Source: Anaerolineales bacterium (GTDB taxonomy: Bacteria; Chloroflexota; Anaerolineae; Anaerolineales; UBA11579). Taken from it: a stretch of DNA of 64,000 bases. The notes below the pieces were generated by a model that did not search any database, was not told the origin of the DNA, and saw only the letters and a list, made by a program, of their open reading frames with translations. The position numbers were made by a program, and so were the translations under genes. How positions within the stretch are numbered: position 1 is the stretch's first letter; each line of letters starts with the position of its first letter. Positions 44,289-53,773 of the stretch are shown here, one piece after another. The DNA lies in assembly GCA_021463845.1 (NCBI GenBank), contig JAJTXV010000003.1:1-64000 (forward strand). Direction: 5' to 3'.

Positions 44289-45224
44289 CTAAGTACTGAT
44301 CCAGGTGCCGGTTTCGCCGCGCAAGGCGCGGGCAATATTGGGCGGATCTGTGATCAGAGCGTGCTTGCCTCCGGCTTCCACAAAGCGCACAGCAGCCTGG
44401 ATCTTGGGCAGCATACTGCCGGGAGCGAAGTGGCCCTCTTCGATATATTGCCTGGCCTCGGCCAGGATCATGCGGTCGAGGGCGCGCTGCTGGGGCGTGT
44501 TGTAGTGCAACATCACCTGCTCCACCCCAGTGGAGATGAGCAGCAGCTCGGCGCCGATCTCGCCAGCCAGCAAGCTGGAGGCGAAATCCTTGTCGATCAC
44601 GGCAGCGACACCTTTGAGCTCACCGCCCTCCTTCACGACCGGGATGCCGCCGCCGCCGCAGGCCACAACCATGAAGCCGCTTTCGATGAGCTGCTTGATG
44701 GCCGGCGCCTCGACGATCTCCTGCGGCTGCGGCGAGGCGACCACCTCGCGCCAGCCACGGCCAGAGTCTTCGACCACGTGCTTGCCCTGGGCGCGCAACT
44801 GCTTCGCGGCCTTCTCGTCGACAAAGGAGCCGATAGGTTTCGTGGGATTCTTGAATGCAGGGTCAGCCGCGTCTACCAGGCACTGAGTCACTACTGTCGC
44901 GGCGTGTTTGGCAATGCCGCGGTGGGCGAAGACATTATTGAGCGCCTTCTGGAACATGTAGCCGATCCAGCCTTGCGTCTCAGCGCCGCAGTAATCCAAC
45001 GGCACGGCGGGCAGCTCGGCGACGGCCAGTTCGGAACGACGCAGGGCAAAGCCCACCTGCGGGCCGTTGCCGTGGGTGACGACAACATCCCAGCCAGCCT
45101 GGATCATCTCGGCGACATAGCCCATGGTCTGGCTGGCGGCGGCGTACTGGTCGGCGATGCTCTCTTTACCCTTTTGCTGGATCAGGGCGTTGCCACCTAC
45201 GGCGACGACGGCGATCTTTTTCAT
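44289..45224 (-). CDS. arcC: Carbamate kinase
   Basis: A 311-residue amino-acid-kinase-fold enzyme that makes ATP from carbamoyl phosphate and ADP in arginine, agmatine or purine/allantoin breakdown. Motifs: VVAVGGNAL at the N-terminus, VVTHGNGPQVG (about 48-58), and VVACGGGGIPV. No ornithine carbamoyltransferase or arginine deiminase is nearby; the closest nitrogen-related gene is the 8-oxoguanine-deaminase-like enzyme 800 bp upstream, which would suit purine catabolism. Confidence 0.93.
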   Translation of the reverse strand: MKKIAVVAVGGNALIQQKGKESIADQYAAASQTMGYVAEMIQAGWDVVVTHGNGPQVGFALRRSELAVAELPAVPLDYCGAETQGWIGYMFQKALNNVFAHRGIAKHAATVVTQCLVDAADPAFKNPTKPIGSFVDEKAAKQLRAQGKHVVEDSGRGWREVVASPQPQEIVEAPAIKQLIESGFMVVACGGGGIPVVKEGGELKGVAAVIDKDFASSLLAGEIGAELLLISTGVEQVMLHYNTPQQRALDRMILAEARQYIEEGHFAPGSMLPKIQAAVRFVEAGGKHALITDPPNIARALRGETGTWIST

Positions 45225-45254
45225 CGGGCTAAACGGCTGATAGATGGCAGAAGA

Positions 45255-46025
45255 TTAGAGTGGCTTCCTGAGCAAGATGCCATGCTGCCCGCCTATGCGT
45301 CCATATCCATCAGGAATATTCTTGTAAGAAAAACAGAACTTCAGGAACTCAAAGCCGAGCTGCTTCGTCTTGGCTTTTACATAGCGTTTGGTGACCAAAA
45401 GGTTGGTATGGTTGACCTCCGCCTCGATCTCTAGATAGCCTTTGGGTAATTTGATGTTTTCAAGAAGGCTGTCCAACCAATAGGCGATCTGGCTACGCTG
45501 GTTTGAGCCCGACCAGCGCCCAAAATACAGCAGCGCCAGCCCACCGGGTTTCAATATCCTGAATGTCTCTTCGAGGTAGGCATTAAAGATCTCAATCTTC
45601 TCCACATGCTGCAAAACAATGAAAGAATAGACCACATCCACTGAGTCGTTCGGCACAGGGAGGGAATTGCCAGACGCGGTATGCAGTTCCGCATTTTGTA
45701 TGCCGCGTGACGCCAGCATCTCAAACACTTTCTCACTTTGGGGATGAACGTCAACCCCGATGACTTTTGAAAAATGCCTGGCGGCGACTGAGAGCAAGCG
45801 CCCGCCCCCGTAACCGATCTCGAGAGCAGTCAGTTCTTCAGGCTTGCGTAGCAGCGGGGTCAGAGGTCGGGCAATATGATGCCCAAAATCCCAATTGGCC
45901 CGCAAAAAAGACGCCTGGAGGTCAGCAGCTTGATTGAACCAGGTAAAAAACTGGTCTGGCGATTCATTGGCGGCTTCTGAGATCGCGTCTTTGAACTGAG
46001 CAATATGACTATCTTTGTTCTTCAT
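45255..46025 (-). CDS. SAM-dependent methyltransferase, class I
   Basis: A 256-residue methyltransferase. Motif I ALEIGYGGGRLLSVAA (67-82), then VIGVDVHPQ, and motif IV DVVYSFIVLQHV. The substrate is not predictable. Its base composition is less GC-rich than neighbouring genes (frequent AAA, ATT and TTT codons), which may mean acquisition by transfer. TATAAT lies about 18 nt upstream with AAGGA before the start, a leadered arrangement unlike many single genes here. Confidence 0.75.
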   Translation of the reverse strand: MKNKDSHIAQFKDAISEAANESPDQFFTWFNQAADLQASFLRANWDFGHHIARPLTPLLRKPEELTALEIGYGGGRLLSVAARHFSKVIGVDVHPQSEKVFEMLASRGIQNAELHTASGNSLPVPNDSVDVVYSFIVLQHVEKIEIFNAYLEETFRILKPGGLALLYFGRWSGSNQRSQIAYWLDSLLENIKLPKGYLEIEAEVNHTNLLVTKRYVKAKTKQLGFEFLKFCFSYKNIPDGYGRIGGQHGILLRKPL

Positions 46026-46063
46026 GCGGTCCTTAGGCTGGCATTATAAATCGGCGCCATCAG

Positions 46064-47446
46064 CTAGTTCACCAGCCGCGTGGCGGCCTGGTTGTGCTGC
46101 TCCACAAGGACTGGCAGGTCGGCGGTTTGCAGTTGGCCTTCCTTCACAATGAAGCGGCCGCCCACCACAGTGTAGTCGGCCTGCACCGGGGCGCAGAAGA
46201 CGAGCGCCGCCAGCGGGTCGTGCAGGGCGCCGGCAAAGCCGAGCTGGTGCAGATCGACGGCGAAGAAGTCGGCGCACTTGCCAACCTCGAGCGAGCCGAT
46301 GTCGCTGCGCCCGAGCACGGCGGCGCCGCCCCGTGTGGCAAGCTCCAGCGCGGTGCGAGCAGCCATCAGCGGCGGAGCATCCTCGCCGGAGAGCGAGGCG
46401 CCGCGCTGGCCGGCGTCGAGGCGGGCCAGCAACATGGCCTGGCGCACCTCGGCCAGCAGGTGCGAGCTGTCATTGCTGGCCGAGCCGTCCACACCCAGGC
46501 CGACGCGCACGCCGGCGTTGAGCATCTTGAGCACCGGCGGGATGCCGGAGGCCAGGCGCATGTTCGAGGAGGGACAGTGCGCCACGCCACAGTTGTGCTG
46601 GGCATATTGGGCGATCTCGGCGTCGTTGACGTGCACCGAGTGCGCATACCAAACATCCGGCCCCAGCCAGTCCATGGTTTCCATCCAGGCCACCGGGCGC
46701 ATGCCGTAATGCTGCAGGGTGTACTGCTCTTCGTCCTGCGTCTCGGCCAGGTGAGTGTGCATGTGCACGCCGTAGTGGCGAGCCAGCTTGGCCGTCTCGC
46801 GCATCAGATCAGGCGAAACATTGAACGGTGAGCACGGTGCCAGCACAACTCGGACGAGCGCACCGGGCTTGGGGTCGTGATAGGTCTCGACCAGGCGGCG
46901 GCTCTCGGCCAGCACCTGGGCGTCGGTCTCGACCACGCTGTCGGGCGGCAAGCCGCCCTGGCTCTCGCCGAGGGTCATCGAGCCGCGCGAGGCGTGCAAG
47001 CGCAGGCCCATTTGCAACCCAGCCTCAATCTGGTCATCCAGGCGCGCTCCGTTGGGATAAATGTACAGATGGTCGGAGGCGGTGGTGCAACCGGAGAGGG
47101 CCAGCTCGGCCAGCGCAGTGCGGGTGGCGACCTTCACATCATCGGGCGTGAGGCGCGCCCAGATGGGATACAACGTGGTGAGCCAGTTGAACAGGTTCAC
47201 ATTCTGAGCGGCGGGCACGGCGCGGGTGAGGATCTGCACGAAGTGATGATGGGTATTCACGAGGCCGGGCAGCAGGATATGGCCGCGCAGATCCAGAACC
47301 TCGTCTGCCTGGGTGGGCAGCTCGGCAGTCGGGCCTACCTGCTCGATGAAGCCATCGCGAATGAACAGGCCCGCATCTTTGAGCTCGCGGCGCTGCGCAT
47401 CCATGGTGGCGAGCAAAGTTGCATTGCGTACCAAAAGTGTGCTCAT
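46064..47446 (-). CDS. 8-oxoguanine deaminase-like amidohydrolase
   Basis: A 460-residue metal-dependent deaminase of the COG0402 group. Metal ligands: NTHHHF (64-69), HMHTHLAET, the later WYAHSVHVND histidine and GLGVDGSASND. The NTHHHF-x-Q-x-LTRAVPAAQ stretch and LFNWLTTLYPIWARLTP match 8-oxoguanine deaminases; guanine or hydroxyatrazine deaminases are the close alternatives. I start at MSTLLVRNATLLATMD, where the conserved domain begins, although the frame is open to 47551. TATCAT (47461-47456) is 9 nt upstream of that ATG. Confidence 0.85.
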   Translation of the reverse strand: MSTLLVRNATLLATMDAQRRELKDAGLFIRDGFIEQVGPTAELPTQADEVLDLRGHILLPGLVNTHHHFVQILTRAVPAAQNVNLFNWLTTLYPIWARLTPDDVKVATRTALAELALSGCTTASDHLYIYPNGARLDDQIEAGLQMGLRLHASRGSMTLGESQGGLPPDSVVETDAQVLAESRRLVETYHDPKPGALVRVVLAPCSPFNVSPDLMRETAKLARHYGVHMHTHLAETQDEEQYTLQHYGMRPVAWMETMDWLGPDVWYAHSVHVNDAEIAQYAQHNCGVAHCPSSNMRLASGIPPVLKMLNAGVRVGLGVDGSASNDSSHLLAEVRQAMLLARLDAGQRGASLSGEDAPPLMAARTALELATRGGAAVLGRSDIGSLEVGKCADFFAVDLHQLGFAGALHDPLAALVFCAPVQADYTVVGGRFIVKEGQLQTADLPVLVEQHNQAATRLVN

Positions 47447-47497
47447 AGGAAGGCAATGATAAGGCACGCCGCGCATTTGCGGCAAATTGGGCCGTGC

Positions 47498-47527
47498 TTG
47501 ACAAAGAGATACCGAGTTTGTTAGCAT
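47498..47527 (+). promoter_or_regulatory. Distal promoter of the mrp operon
   Basis: Consensus TTGACA (47498-47503), 18-bp spacer, TAGCAT (47522-47527). It would produce a leader of about 245 nt before mnhA. Confidence 0.65.
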
Positions 47528-47533
47528 AGAGCG

Positions 47534-47780
47534 ATAAGTGATTGATTTCACTTTCTAGCACGTTTCACAATCATTTCGTCACCGTTGGCAGGCCGCCACG
47601 ACGTTTTACTGACGTACTGTGCCCTACATAAGGCACTTTCCGCCGAGTATCGCCGGGCGGCCTTGTTGTTTCAAAGCCGCACTTTGCGGTAAAAATCTCA
47701 TAGAAGAAGAGGCAGGGACTAAATTCGTATGAAGCCGCTTATTGGCGCGGCCACCTGCGAGCTCACCTACAATGTAGACC
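47534..47780 (+). promoter_or_regulatory. Structured leader RNA candidate upstream of mrp
   Basis: A long-range stem AGGCCGCC (47590-47597) / GGCGGCCT (47656-47663) encloses GTGCC-ctacataa-GGCAC (47619-47636) and smaller hairpins around 47601-47615 and 47642-47656. A further CCGC-...-GCGG hairpin follows at about 47686-47698. This multi-branched shape before a Na+/H+ antiporter operon suggests a cation-responsive riboswitch or other cis-acting RNA, but I could not match a known class. A second -10 (TACAAT, 47768-47773) 7 nt before mnhA could give a leaderless transcript instead. Confidence 0.4.
47768..47773 (+). promoter_or_regulatory. Proximal (leaderless) -10 of mnhA
   Basis: TACAAT ends 7 nt before the ATG at 47781; no ribosome binding site is present. 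Confidence 0.45.
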
Positions 47781-50138
47781 ATGTTGATACAACTACTCGC
47801 CCTTTTGGCCTTGACTGCGCCAGCGCTGTGGCTGCTACGCCCACACCGCTGGCGGCACGCTGGCTGGCTGGCCGCGCTTGCGCCAGCGGTGGTGACCGGC
47901 TGGTTGCTGAGCCAGCTTGGCGCAGTAAGCCAGGGCAGCGCACTCAGCGAGCACTACGCCTGGTCACAGGCGTTGGGGCTGGCGCTGGACCTGCGCCTGG
48001 ACGGACTGAGCCTGTTCTTCGGCCTGATCATTGCCGGCATGGGCACGGCGATCGCCGTGTACGCCGGCTATTACTTCGAACGATCGAGCAGCCTGGGCTA
48101 TTTTTATGGCCTGCTATTTCTTTTTATGACCAGCATGCTGGGGTTGGTGTGGGCCGATAACCTGCTGGCCCTGTTCGTCTTCTGGGAAGGCACCAGCATC
48201 ACCAGCTATCTGCTGATCTCATTTAAGCTGACCGATTCAAACGCGCTGGAAGGTGCACGCCGCGCTCTGGTGGTGACTGGCCTGGGCGCGTTGGCCATGC
48301 TGGGCGGCTTCGTGCTGCTGGGCCAGATGGCCGGCACCTACTCCATCAGCAGGCTGTTGGCGCTGCCGGCTGGCACCCTAACCCAGCACGCGCTGTTCGT
48401 GCCGATGCTGACGCTGGTGCTGCTGGGCGCGTTCACCAAGTCAGCCCAGTTCCCGTTCCACTTCTGGCTGCCGGGCGCCATGGCGGCGCCCACGCCGGCC
48501 AGCGCATATTTGCACTCGGCCACGATGGTGAAGGCCGGTTTGTACCTGCTGGCCCGCCTGCACCCCGCCCTGGCCGAAAGCCCAGTGTGGTTCTGGGCGC
48601 TGTTCGTGGTGGGTGGCATCACCATGCTGACCGGGGCGCTGATCGCGCTGCGCCAGCATGACCTCAAGGCGATCCTGGCGTATGCCACGGTGAGCCAATT
48701 GGGCGTGCTGGTCATGCTGCTGGCTTTTGAAATCAAGCTGGCGGCGGTGGCCGCCGTGGTGGGCATTCTGGCGCACGCGCTGTACAAGGGGCCACTGTTC
48801 ATGGTGGCCGGTATCGTGGACCACGCCACGGGCACGCGTGACATTCGCAAGCTGGCCGGGCTGGCCCGCCGCCTGCCACTGCTGGGCGCGGCGGCCACGC
48901 TGGCGGCCATCTCGATGGCCGGCATCATCCCCACCTTTGGTTTCCTGGCCAAAGAGCTGCTGCTGGAAAATTTCTTTGCGCTCATCGAAGCCGGCCAGAG
49001 CCAGATCGGCTGGTTGGGCCTGGCTGCAACCGTCATCGCGGGCGCGTTGTTCGTGGCGTACAGCCTGGTCATCCTGTGGGAAGCGTTCTTCCGCCGCAAG
49101 CCGGAGCTCAAGCCAGCCAAGATCGAGCACGCGCCTTCGCCCCTGTTCGTGCTGCCGGTGCTGGCGCTTACGCTGGTAGGCGCGGCGATCCCGTTCTTCC
49201 TGACCGCCATCGAGAACACGCTGTTCGCGGCGCCGGTGGCGGCCATCACGGCCGCCCCGGCCGAGCTGCACCTGGCGCTGTGGCACGGCTGGACGCCGAT
49301 CTTCCTGACCAGCCTGCTGGCGATTGCGCTGGGCGGGGCGATCTTCGCACTGCGCGGGCCGGTGCGCAAGCTGTTCGCAAGCGGTATTCAACTCAGCGGC
49401 ACGCGCATCTTTGACGGCGTGGTGGATGGCTTGTATGCGCTGGCGGGCTGGAGCACGCGCACCCTGCAAGGCTCATCCTTCCCGACCCAGATCAGCATCC
49501 CGTTGCTGGCCGCGGCCGGCGTTGTACTCTACGCCTTCAGTATGAACCTGGTGGCTGACTTGCGGGTGGACTGGAACGCCCTGCCAACCTTCTACGAGGT
49601 CGTGTTGCCCTTGATGGCCGTCGTAGCCACGCTGGTGATCGCCCGGGCGCAAAGCCGCCTGAGCGCCATCATCAGCCTCGGCCTGGTGGGCGTGGTGGTG
49701 CTGCTGATCTATGTGTTCTTCTCAGCGCCCGACCTGGCGCTGACGCAGTTCCTGGTGGAAGTGCTGACCTTGGTGCTGCTGGTGCTGGTGTTTTACCGTA
49801 TACCCAATCACGCCTATCCCAAGCAACCCAAACACCGCTCGATGAAGTACCTGTTGATCAGCGCGGCGGTGGCCGTGTGGGGCTTCGGCATGGCGTTGGT
49901 GGCAGCGGGCGAACCGCTATTCCCGCTGATCAGCGACTTCTTTTTGCTGAATTCGGTGGGCGCGGCCCACGGCGGCAACATTGTCAATGTGATCCTGGTG
50001 GATTTCCGCGGCTTCGATACGCTGGGCGAGATCAGCGTGATGGTGGTGGCGGCCCTGGGCGGCTATGCCCTGCTGCGAGCCTCACGTATGCGCCCGATCG
50101 AACCCGAAGAGGATTTTGAGGAGCCTTACGATGCCTGA
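47781..50138 (+). CDS. mnhA: Mrp/Mnh Na+/H+ antiporter subunit A (with fused MbhE-type tail)
   Basis: A 785-residue integral membrane protein, the large NuoL-like subunit of the Mrp cation/proton antiporter. The core shows [41 protein letters not shown], with the conserved lysine-bearing helix kept, and a C-terminal extension (about 590-785) with the MrpA-specific [20 protein letters not shown] and [17 protein letters not shown] segments. First gene of a seven-gene operon; overlaps mnhB by 8 bp. Confidence 0.95.
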   Translation: MLIQLLALLALTAPALWLLRPHRWRHAGWLAALAPAVVTGWLLSQLGAVSQGSALSEHYAWSQALGLALDLRLDGLSLFFGLIIAGMGTAIAVYAGYYFERSSSLGYFYGLLFLFMTSMLGLVWADNLLALFVFWEGTSITSYLLISFKLTDSNALEGARRALVVTGLGALAMLGGFVLLGQMAGTYSISRLLALPAGTLTQHALFVPMLTLVLLGAFTKSAQFPFHFWLPGAMAAPTPASAYLHSATMVKAGLYLLARLHPALAESPVWFWALFVVGGITMLTGALIALRQHDLKAILAYATVSQLGVLVMLLAFEIKLAAVAAVVGILAHALYKGPLFMVAGIVDHATGTRDIRKLAGLARRLPLLGAAATLAAISMAGIIPTFGFLAKELLLENFFALIEAGQSQIGWLGLAATVIAGALFVAYSLVILWEAFFRRKPELKPAKIEHAPSPLFVLPVLALTLVGAAIPFFLTAIENTLFAAPVAAITAAPAELHLALWHGWTPIFLTSLLAIALGGAIFALRGPVRKLFASGIQLSGTRIFDGVVDGLYALAGWSTRTLQGSSFPTQISIPLLAAAGVVLYAFSMNLVADLRVDWNALPTFYEVVLPLMAVVATLVIARAQSRLSAIISLGLVGVVVLLIYVFFSAPDLALTQFLVEVLTLVLLVLVFYRIPNHAYPKQPKHRSMKYLLISAAVAVWGFGMALVAAGEPLFPLISDFFLLNSVGAAHGGNIVNVILVDFRGFDTLGEISVMVVAALGGYALLRASRMRPIEPEEDFEEPYDA

Positions 50139-50559
50139 GATCTATCTCTCGCTGCTTGACCGTATTCTCACCCCTGTGCTGCTGATGCTGGCTGTCATAT
50201 TTTTGCTGGCCGGTCACAACGCGCCGGGTGGTGGTTTCATTGCCGGGCTGGTAGTGGCCACTGCGTTCCTGATGCAAATTCTGGCACGGGGTGACCAGTT
50301 TGTACGCCGGCTGATCGGCACCTACCTGCAGCCTGCCATGGGCGTGGGCCTGCTGATCGCCTTGTTCTCTGCCCTGACTGGCATTGGCAACTACGGCGTC
50401 TTCTTCCAAGGGATCTGGTGGAAGATCAGCCTGGGTGACTTTGTGCTTGAGTTTGGCTCGCCGACCACCTTTGATATCGGCGTGTTCCTGGTGGTCAGCG
50501 CGTTCGTCACTTCCTACTTGTTGGAGCTCAGCCGCCCAGCAGAAAGAGCGGCCAAATGA
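50131..50559 (+). CDS. mnhB: Mrp antiporter subunit B
   Basis: A 142-residue, four-helix protein with the MnhB motif GHNAPGGGFIAGLVVA and a C-terminal FDIGVFLVVSAFV. The frame is open further upstream but ATG 50131 has GAGGAG before it and matches the family start. It overlaps mnhC by ATGA. Confidence 0.94.
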   Translation: MPEIYLSLLDRILTPVLLMLAVIFLLAGHNAPGGGFIAGLVVATAFLMQILARGDQFVRRLIGTYLQPAMGVGLLIALFSALTGIGNYGVFFQGIWWKISLGDFVLEFGSPTTFDIGVFLVVSAFVTSYLLELSRPAERAAK

Positions 50560-51017
50560 TCGCGCTGGTCTTCGCCGTGCTGGTGGCGGTGCTGATGGGC
50601 AGCGCCACCTATTTGCTGCTGCAGCGCAACCCCGTGCGCATGGTGATCGGCCTGGGGCTGTTCACCCATGCGGTCAACCTGCTGGTGTTCAGCACCAGTG
50701 TGAGCCACCGCGGCCAGCCGCCGATCGTGGTCGACAAAGCGGCTTTCAACGGAGACATTAGCCAATTTGTGGATCCGCTGCCACAAGCGCTGATCCTGAC
50801 CGCCATCGTGATCAGTTTCGGCATCGTGGCCTTTCTGATTGCGCTCCTGCACCGCCGCAACTCGCTTGAGGCTGTGGAAAGCTGCACAGACCGTGTGGAT
50901 GACCCGTTTGCGATGGAGAGCACTACTGCGCTGGAAGCGGTGGAAGAGGATTATGAATGGCTGGAGGATGTGGTGCTGAAGCGTGAGCTACGCAAACCGA
51001 AAGGGAAACGCAAATGA
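50556..51017 (+). CDS. mnhC: Mrp antiporter subunit C
   Basis: A 153-residue NuoK-like subunit: LVAVLMGSATYLLLQRNPVRMVIGL, LGLFTHAVNLLVF and PQALILTAIVISFGIVAF are the three helices. The C-terminus is extended by about 40 charged residues (ending RKPKGKRK) beyond the usual length. ATGA overlaps on both sides. Confidence 0.94.
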   Translation: MIALVFAVLVAVLMGSATYLLLQRNPVRMVIGLGLFTHAVNLLVFSTSVSHRGQPPIVVDKAAFNGDISQFVDPLPQALILTAIVISFGIVAFLIALLHRRNSLEAVESCTDRVDDPFAMESTTALEAVEEDYEWLEDVVLKRELRKPKGKRK

Positions 51018-52579
51018 GCATTAATGCCAACTGGCTGGCGGCCCCGGTCATCATTCCCTTGTTGTTCGCGGCCAGCTCGCTGCTGGTGGCCACGCGGGTG
51101 AACCTGCGCCAGATGCGTGTTCAACGCAACCTGGCGCTGATCGCCAGCGTGTTGAACCTTGGCGTGGCCCTGCTGCTGCTGCACAGCACCGTGATACAGG
51201 ATCAGCGCATGGTGCTGCATGCCGGCCTGTGGCAGGCGCCGTTCGGCATCACCCTGGTGGCGGATGCGCTGAGCGCGATAATGTTGACGCTGACCGCGGT
51301 GCTGATGGTGACGATCGTGCTGTACGCTATCGGCACGCTGGACCAGCGCGAAGGGCTCAACTTTCACCCGCTGCTATTGTTCTTGCTGATGGGTGTGAAC
51401 GGCGCCTTCCTGGCGGGCGATCTCTTCAATCTTTATGTCTTCTTTGAAGTCCTGCTGATGGCCAGCTTTGTCTTGCTGAGCCTGGGCGGCCGCCCAGCGC
51501 AGGTCAACGGCGGCATGCGCTATGTAGTGTTGAACTTGCTGGCTTCGACCGTGTTCCTGACCACCGCTGGCGTGGTGTATGGCACGCTGGGCACGCTGAA
51601 CCTGGCGCACCTGGCCGTGCGCATGGAGGTGGCCCCGCTGACGCTGCGCATCATCGTGGCGGGTATGCTGCTAATCGCGTATGGCAGCAAGGCGGGTTTG
51701 TTCCCGCTGTTTTTCTGGCTGCCGGCCAGCTATCACACGCCCCACCCGGCTGTCACGGCCATCTTTGGCGGCTTGCTGACCAAGGTGGGCATCTATGCCT
51801 TGTTCCGCATATTCACGCTGCTGTTCCCTGACCTGCTGCTGGAGTGGCAGCCGCTGCTGCTTGGGATCGCGGCACTGACCATGCTGGCCGGGGTGTTTGG
51901 GGCGATGGCGGTCAACACCATCCGGCGCGTGCTGAGCTTCCATATCATCAGCCAGGTGGGCTACATGGTGATGGGTCTGGGCCTGGCCAGCACCGGCAAC
52001 GAGCTGGCGATCGGCTTCGGCCTGGCGGCGGGCATCTTCTACATCATGCACCACATGATCGTGAAGACCGCCCTGCTGATGGCCGGCGGCGCAGCCGAGC
52101 TGACCATGGGTACCGGTCAGCTCAAAGAAGGATACCTGGGCGGGCTGGTGAAACGCTTCCCACTACTGGCAGCGATCTTCTTCCTGGCGGCGTTCTCGCT
52201 GGCGGGCCTCCCGCCCTCCAGCGGCTTTGTAAGCAAGCTGGGCTTGCTGCAAGCCGCGCTTGATTCGCAGCAGTGGATGATCGCGGCAGTCAGCCTGCTG
52301 GTGAGTGCATTGACACTGATGAGCATGGTGCGCCTGTGGCAGAAGGGTTTCGCCGGCAAGCAGCACAAGGCGGCGCTGCCTACGCCGCGCCGCCCGATCT
52401 ATGGCTTCACTATCGCCCCGATTATGATCCTGGTGGTGATCAGCCTGGGGATGGGCATTTTCAGCGATACGTTCATCCAGTGGTCACAGGTGGCCGCCGG
52501 CCAGCTGATCGACCGGGCTGGCTATATCCAGGCGGTGGCGCCGACGGACCTGATCGCGCCTGTAGGCATGGAGCACTAG
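51014..52579 (+). CDS. mnhD: Mrp antiporter subunit D
   Basis: A 521-residue NuoM/N-like subunit with the GLFPLFFWLPASYHTPHPAVTAIFGGLLTKVGIYALFRI signature region, including the key lysine, and FNLYVFFEVLLMASFVLLSLGG carrying the conserved glutamate. It probably forms a proton channel with subunit A. An RBS-bearing mnhE follows after 11 bp. Confidence 0.95.
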   Translation: MSINANWLAAPVIIPLLFAASSLLVATRVNLRQMRVQRNLALIASVLNLGVALLLLHSTVIQDQRMVLHAGLWQAPFGITLVADALSAIMLTLTAVLMVTIVLYAIGTLDQREGLNFHPLLLFLLMGVNGAFLAGDLFNLYVFFEVLLMASFVLLSLGGRPAQVNGGMRYVVLNLLASTVFLTTAGVVYGTLGTLNLAHLAVRMEVAPLTLRIIVAGMLLIAYGSKAGLFPLFFWLPASYHTPHPAVTAIFGGLLTKVGIYALFRIFTLLFPDLLLEWQPLLLGIAALTMLAGVFGAMAVNTIRRVLSFHIISQVGYMVMGLGLASTGNELAIGFGLAAGIFYIMHHMIVKTALLMAGGAAELTMGTGQLKEGYLGGLVKRFPLLAAIFFLAAFSLAGLPPSSGFVSKLGLLQAALDSQQWMIAAVSLLVSALTLMSMVRLWQKGFAGKQHKAALPTPRRPIYGFTIAPIMILVVISLGMGIFSDTFIQWSQVAAGQLIDRAGYIQAVAPTDLIAPVGMEH

Positions 52580-52590
52580 CAGGAGAACAG

Positions 52591-53115
52591 ATGCCGAAGA
52601 AACATGAAAATCAAGAGATCATCGGTCTGCTTTTAGTGAATGTAAGCTTGGCTGTATTTTGGTACATCTTTATCCCCACCTATGGGGGCGCAGAAGACCT
52701 ATTCATCGGTTTCGGGCTGGGGATGGTGGCGCTTTCAATTTACTATCGCAGTTACCGGCAACGCATTTGGTGGCTGCTTTCCTATCTTGTTTTTGTAGGG
52801 TGGGAGATCGTACTCAGCAATGCCAAGCTGACTTGGTGGATCCTGCACCCCAAGCTTGAGTTCAAGCCCGGCATCGTGGCCGTGCCGCTGACGCTGGATT
52901 CGGATTTTGAGATCACGGTGCTGGTGACCATGATCACCCTGACCCCAGGCACTGTAAGCATTGATCTGAGGCCGGATAAGAGCGGCCGCAACGTGGTCTA
53001 TATTCACAGTTTTTTTGTGGAAGATGCAGACGCATTTCGGCATGAGATCAAAGAAACGTTTGAGCGGCGTCTTTCGCTTGTGACGCGTGGAGGTTGGCAA
53101 AGTGAATTGGTTTAA
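52591..53115 (+). CDS. mnhE: Mrp antiporter subunit E
   Basis: A 174-residue protein: two N-terminal membrane segments, WEIVLSNAKLTWWILHP, then a cytoplasmic domain with LVTMITLTPGTVSIDL, the MnhE signature. AGGAGA precedes the ATG at 52591. Its 3' end overlaps mnhF by 14 bp. Confidence 0.92.
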   Translation: MPKKHENQEIIGLLLVNVSLAVFWYIFIPTYGGAEDLFIGFGLGMVALSIYYRSYRQRIWWLLSYLVFVGWEIVLSNAKLTWWILHPKLEFKPGIVAVPLTLDSDFEITVLVTMITLTPGTVSIDLRPDKSGRNVVYIHSFFVEDADAFRHEIKETFERRLSLVTRGGWQSELV

Positions 53116-53377
53116 TGCTGGCTTGGAAGTACTGCTGGTGGCGCTGACGGTTTCCTTTGTGCTAGGCTCCGTGCGATTGATCATTGGCCCGGATGTACCC
53201 AACCGGGCCCTGGCCTTTGATCTGTTGGCCCTACACGCCGTGGGCATGGTGGCGCTGCTGGCCATTCGCCACGCATCGCCGATGCTGCTGGACATCGCCA
53301 TGGTGGCGGCGGTGCTGGGTTTCCTGGGAACTGTGCTGCTGGCGCGCTACCTTGAGCATGCGCGGGACGGCGAATAG
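53102..53377 (+). CDS. mnhF: Mrp antiporter subunit F
   Basis: A 91-residue, three-helix protein with GPDVPNRALAFDLLALHAVGM and LLDIAMVAAVLGFLGTVLLARY, typical of MnhF. The GTG at 53102 is chosen because the GGAGG site at 53089-53093 lies just before it; the earlier GTG at 53087 would include that site in the coding region. Confidence 0.92.
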   Translation: MNWFNAGLEVLLVALTVSFVLGSVRLIIGPDVPNRALAFDLLALHAVGMVALLAIRHASPMLLDIAMVAAVLGFLGTVLLARYLEHARDGE

Positions 53378-53386
53378 GATAGGACG

Positions 53387-53761
53387 ATGGAACTTCGCGA
53401 GATCATTACACTCATCAGCGCCGGCATCGGCGTGCTGATCATGCTAGTTAGTAGCTTTGGCGTGCTGAAACTTTCTGATGTTTTTGTGCGAATGCACAGC
53501 TTTGGCAAAGCCAGCACGCTGGGCATCAGCGGGTTGATCCTGGCCGCTGGGATCTATTATCCGGATTATCTGACGCGCATGTTCATACTGGTGGTGCTCT
53601 TCTTTATCACGGGGCCGATCGCCACCACGGCACTTACCCGGGCTGCCTATAAGGTGGCTTCACCCAGTGCCAAGCATGGATTGAGATTCAACGAGATGGA
53701 AAGCGGGCCACGCCGGGCGCGCAAAGCCCGAAAGACAGCCAAAAAGAAAAAGAGCCGCTAG
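53387..53761 (+). CDS. mnhG: Mrp antiporter subunit G
   Basis: A 124-residue, three-helix protein with SFGVLKLSDVFVRMHSFGKASTLG and FFITGPIATTALTRAAY, the MnhG signature. The C-terminal tail is strongly basic (RRARKARKTAKKKKSR). The final codons and stop form the left arm of the operon terminator. Confidence 0.93.
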   Translation: MELREIITLISAGIGVLIMLVSSFGVLKLSDVFVRMHSFGKASTLGISGLILAAGIYYPDYLTRMFILVVLFFITGPIATTALTRAAYKVASPSAKHGLRFNEMESGPRRARKARKTAKKKKSR

Positions 53762-53773
53762 CGGCTCTTTTTT
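53747..53773. terminator. Bidirectional terminator between mnhG and folD
   Basis: AAAAAGAGCCGC-ta-GCGGCTCTTTTTT; the stem includes the mnhG stop codon, and folD ends at 53772 on the other strand. Confidence 0.92.
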
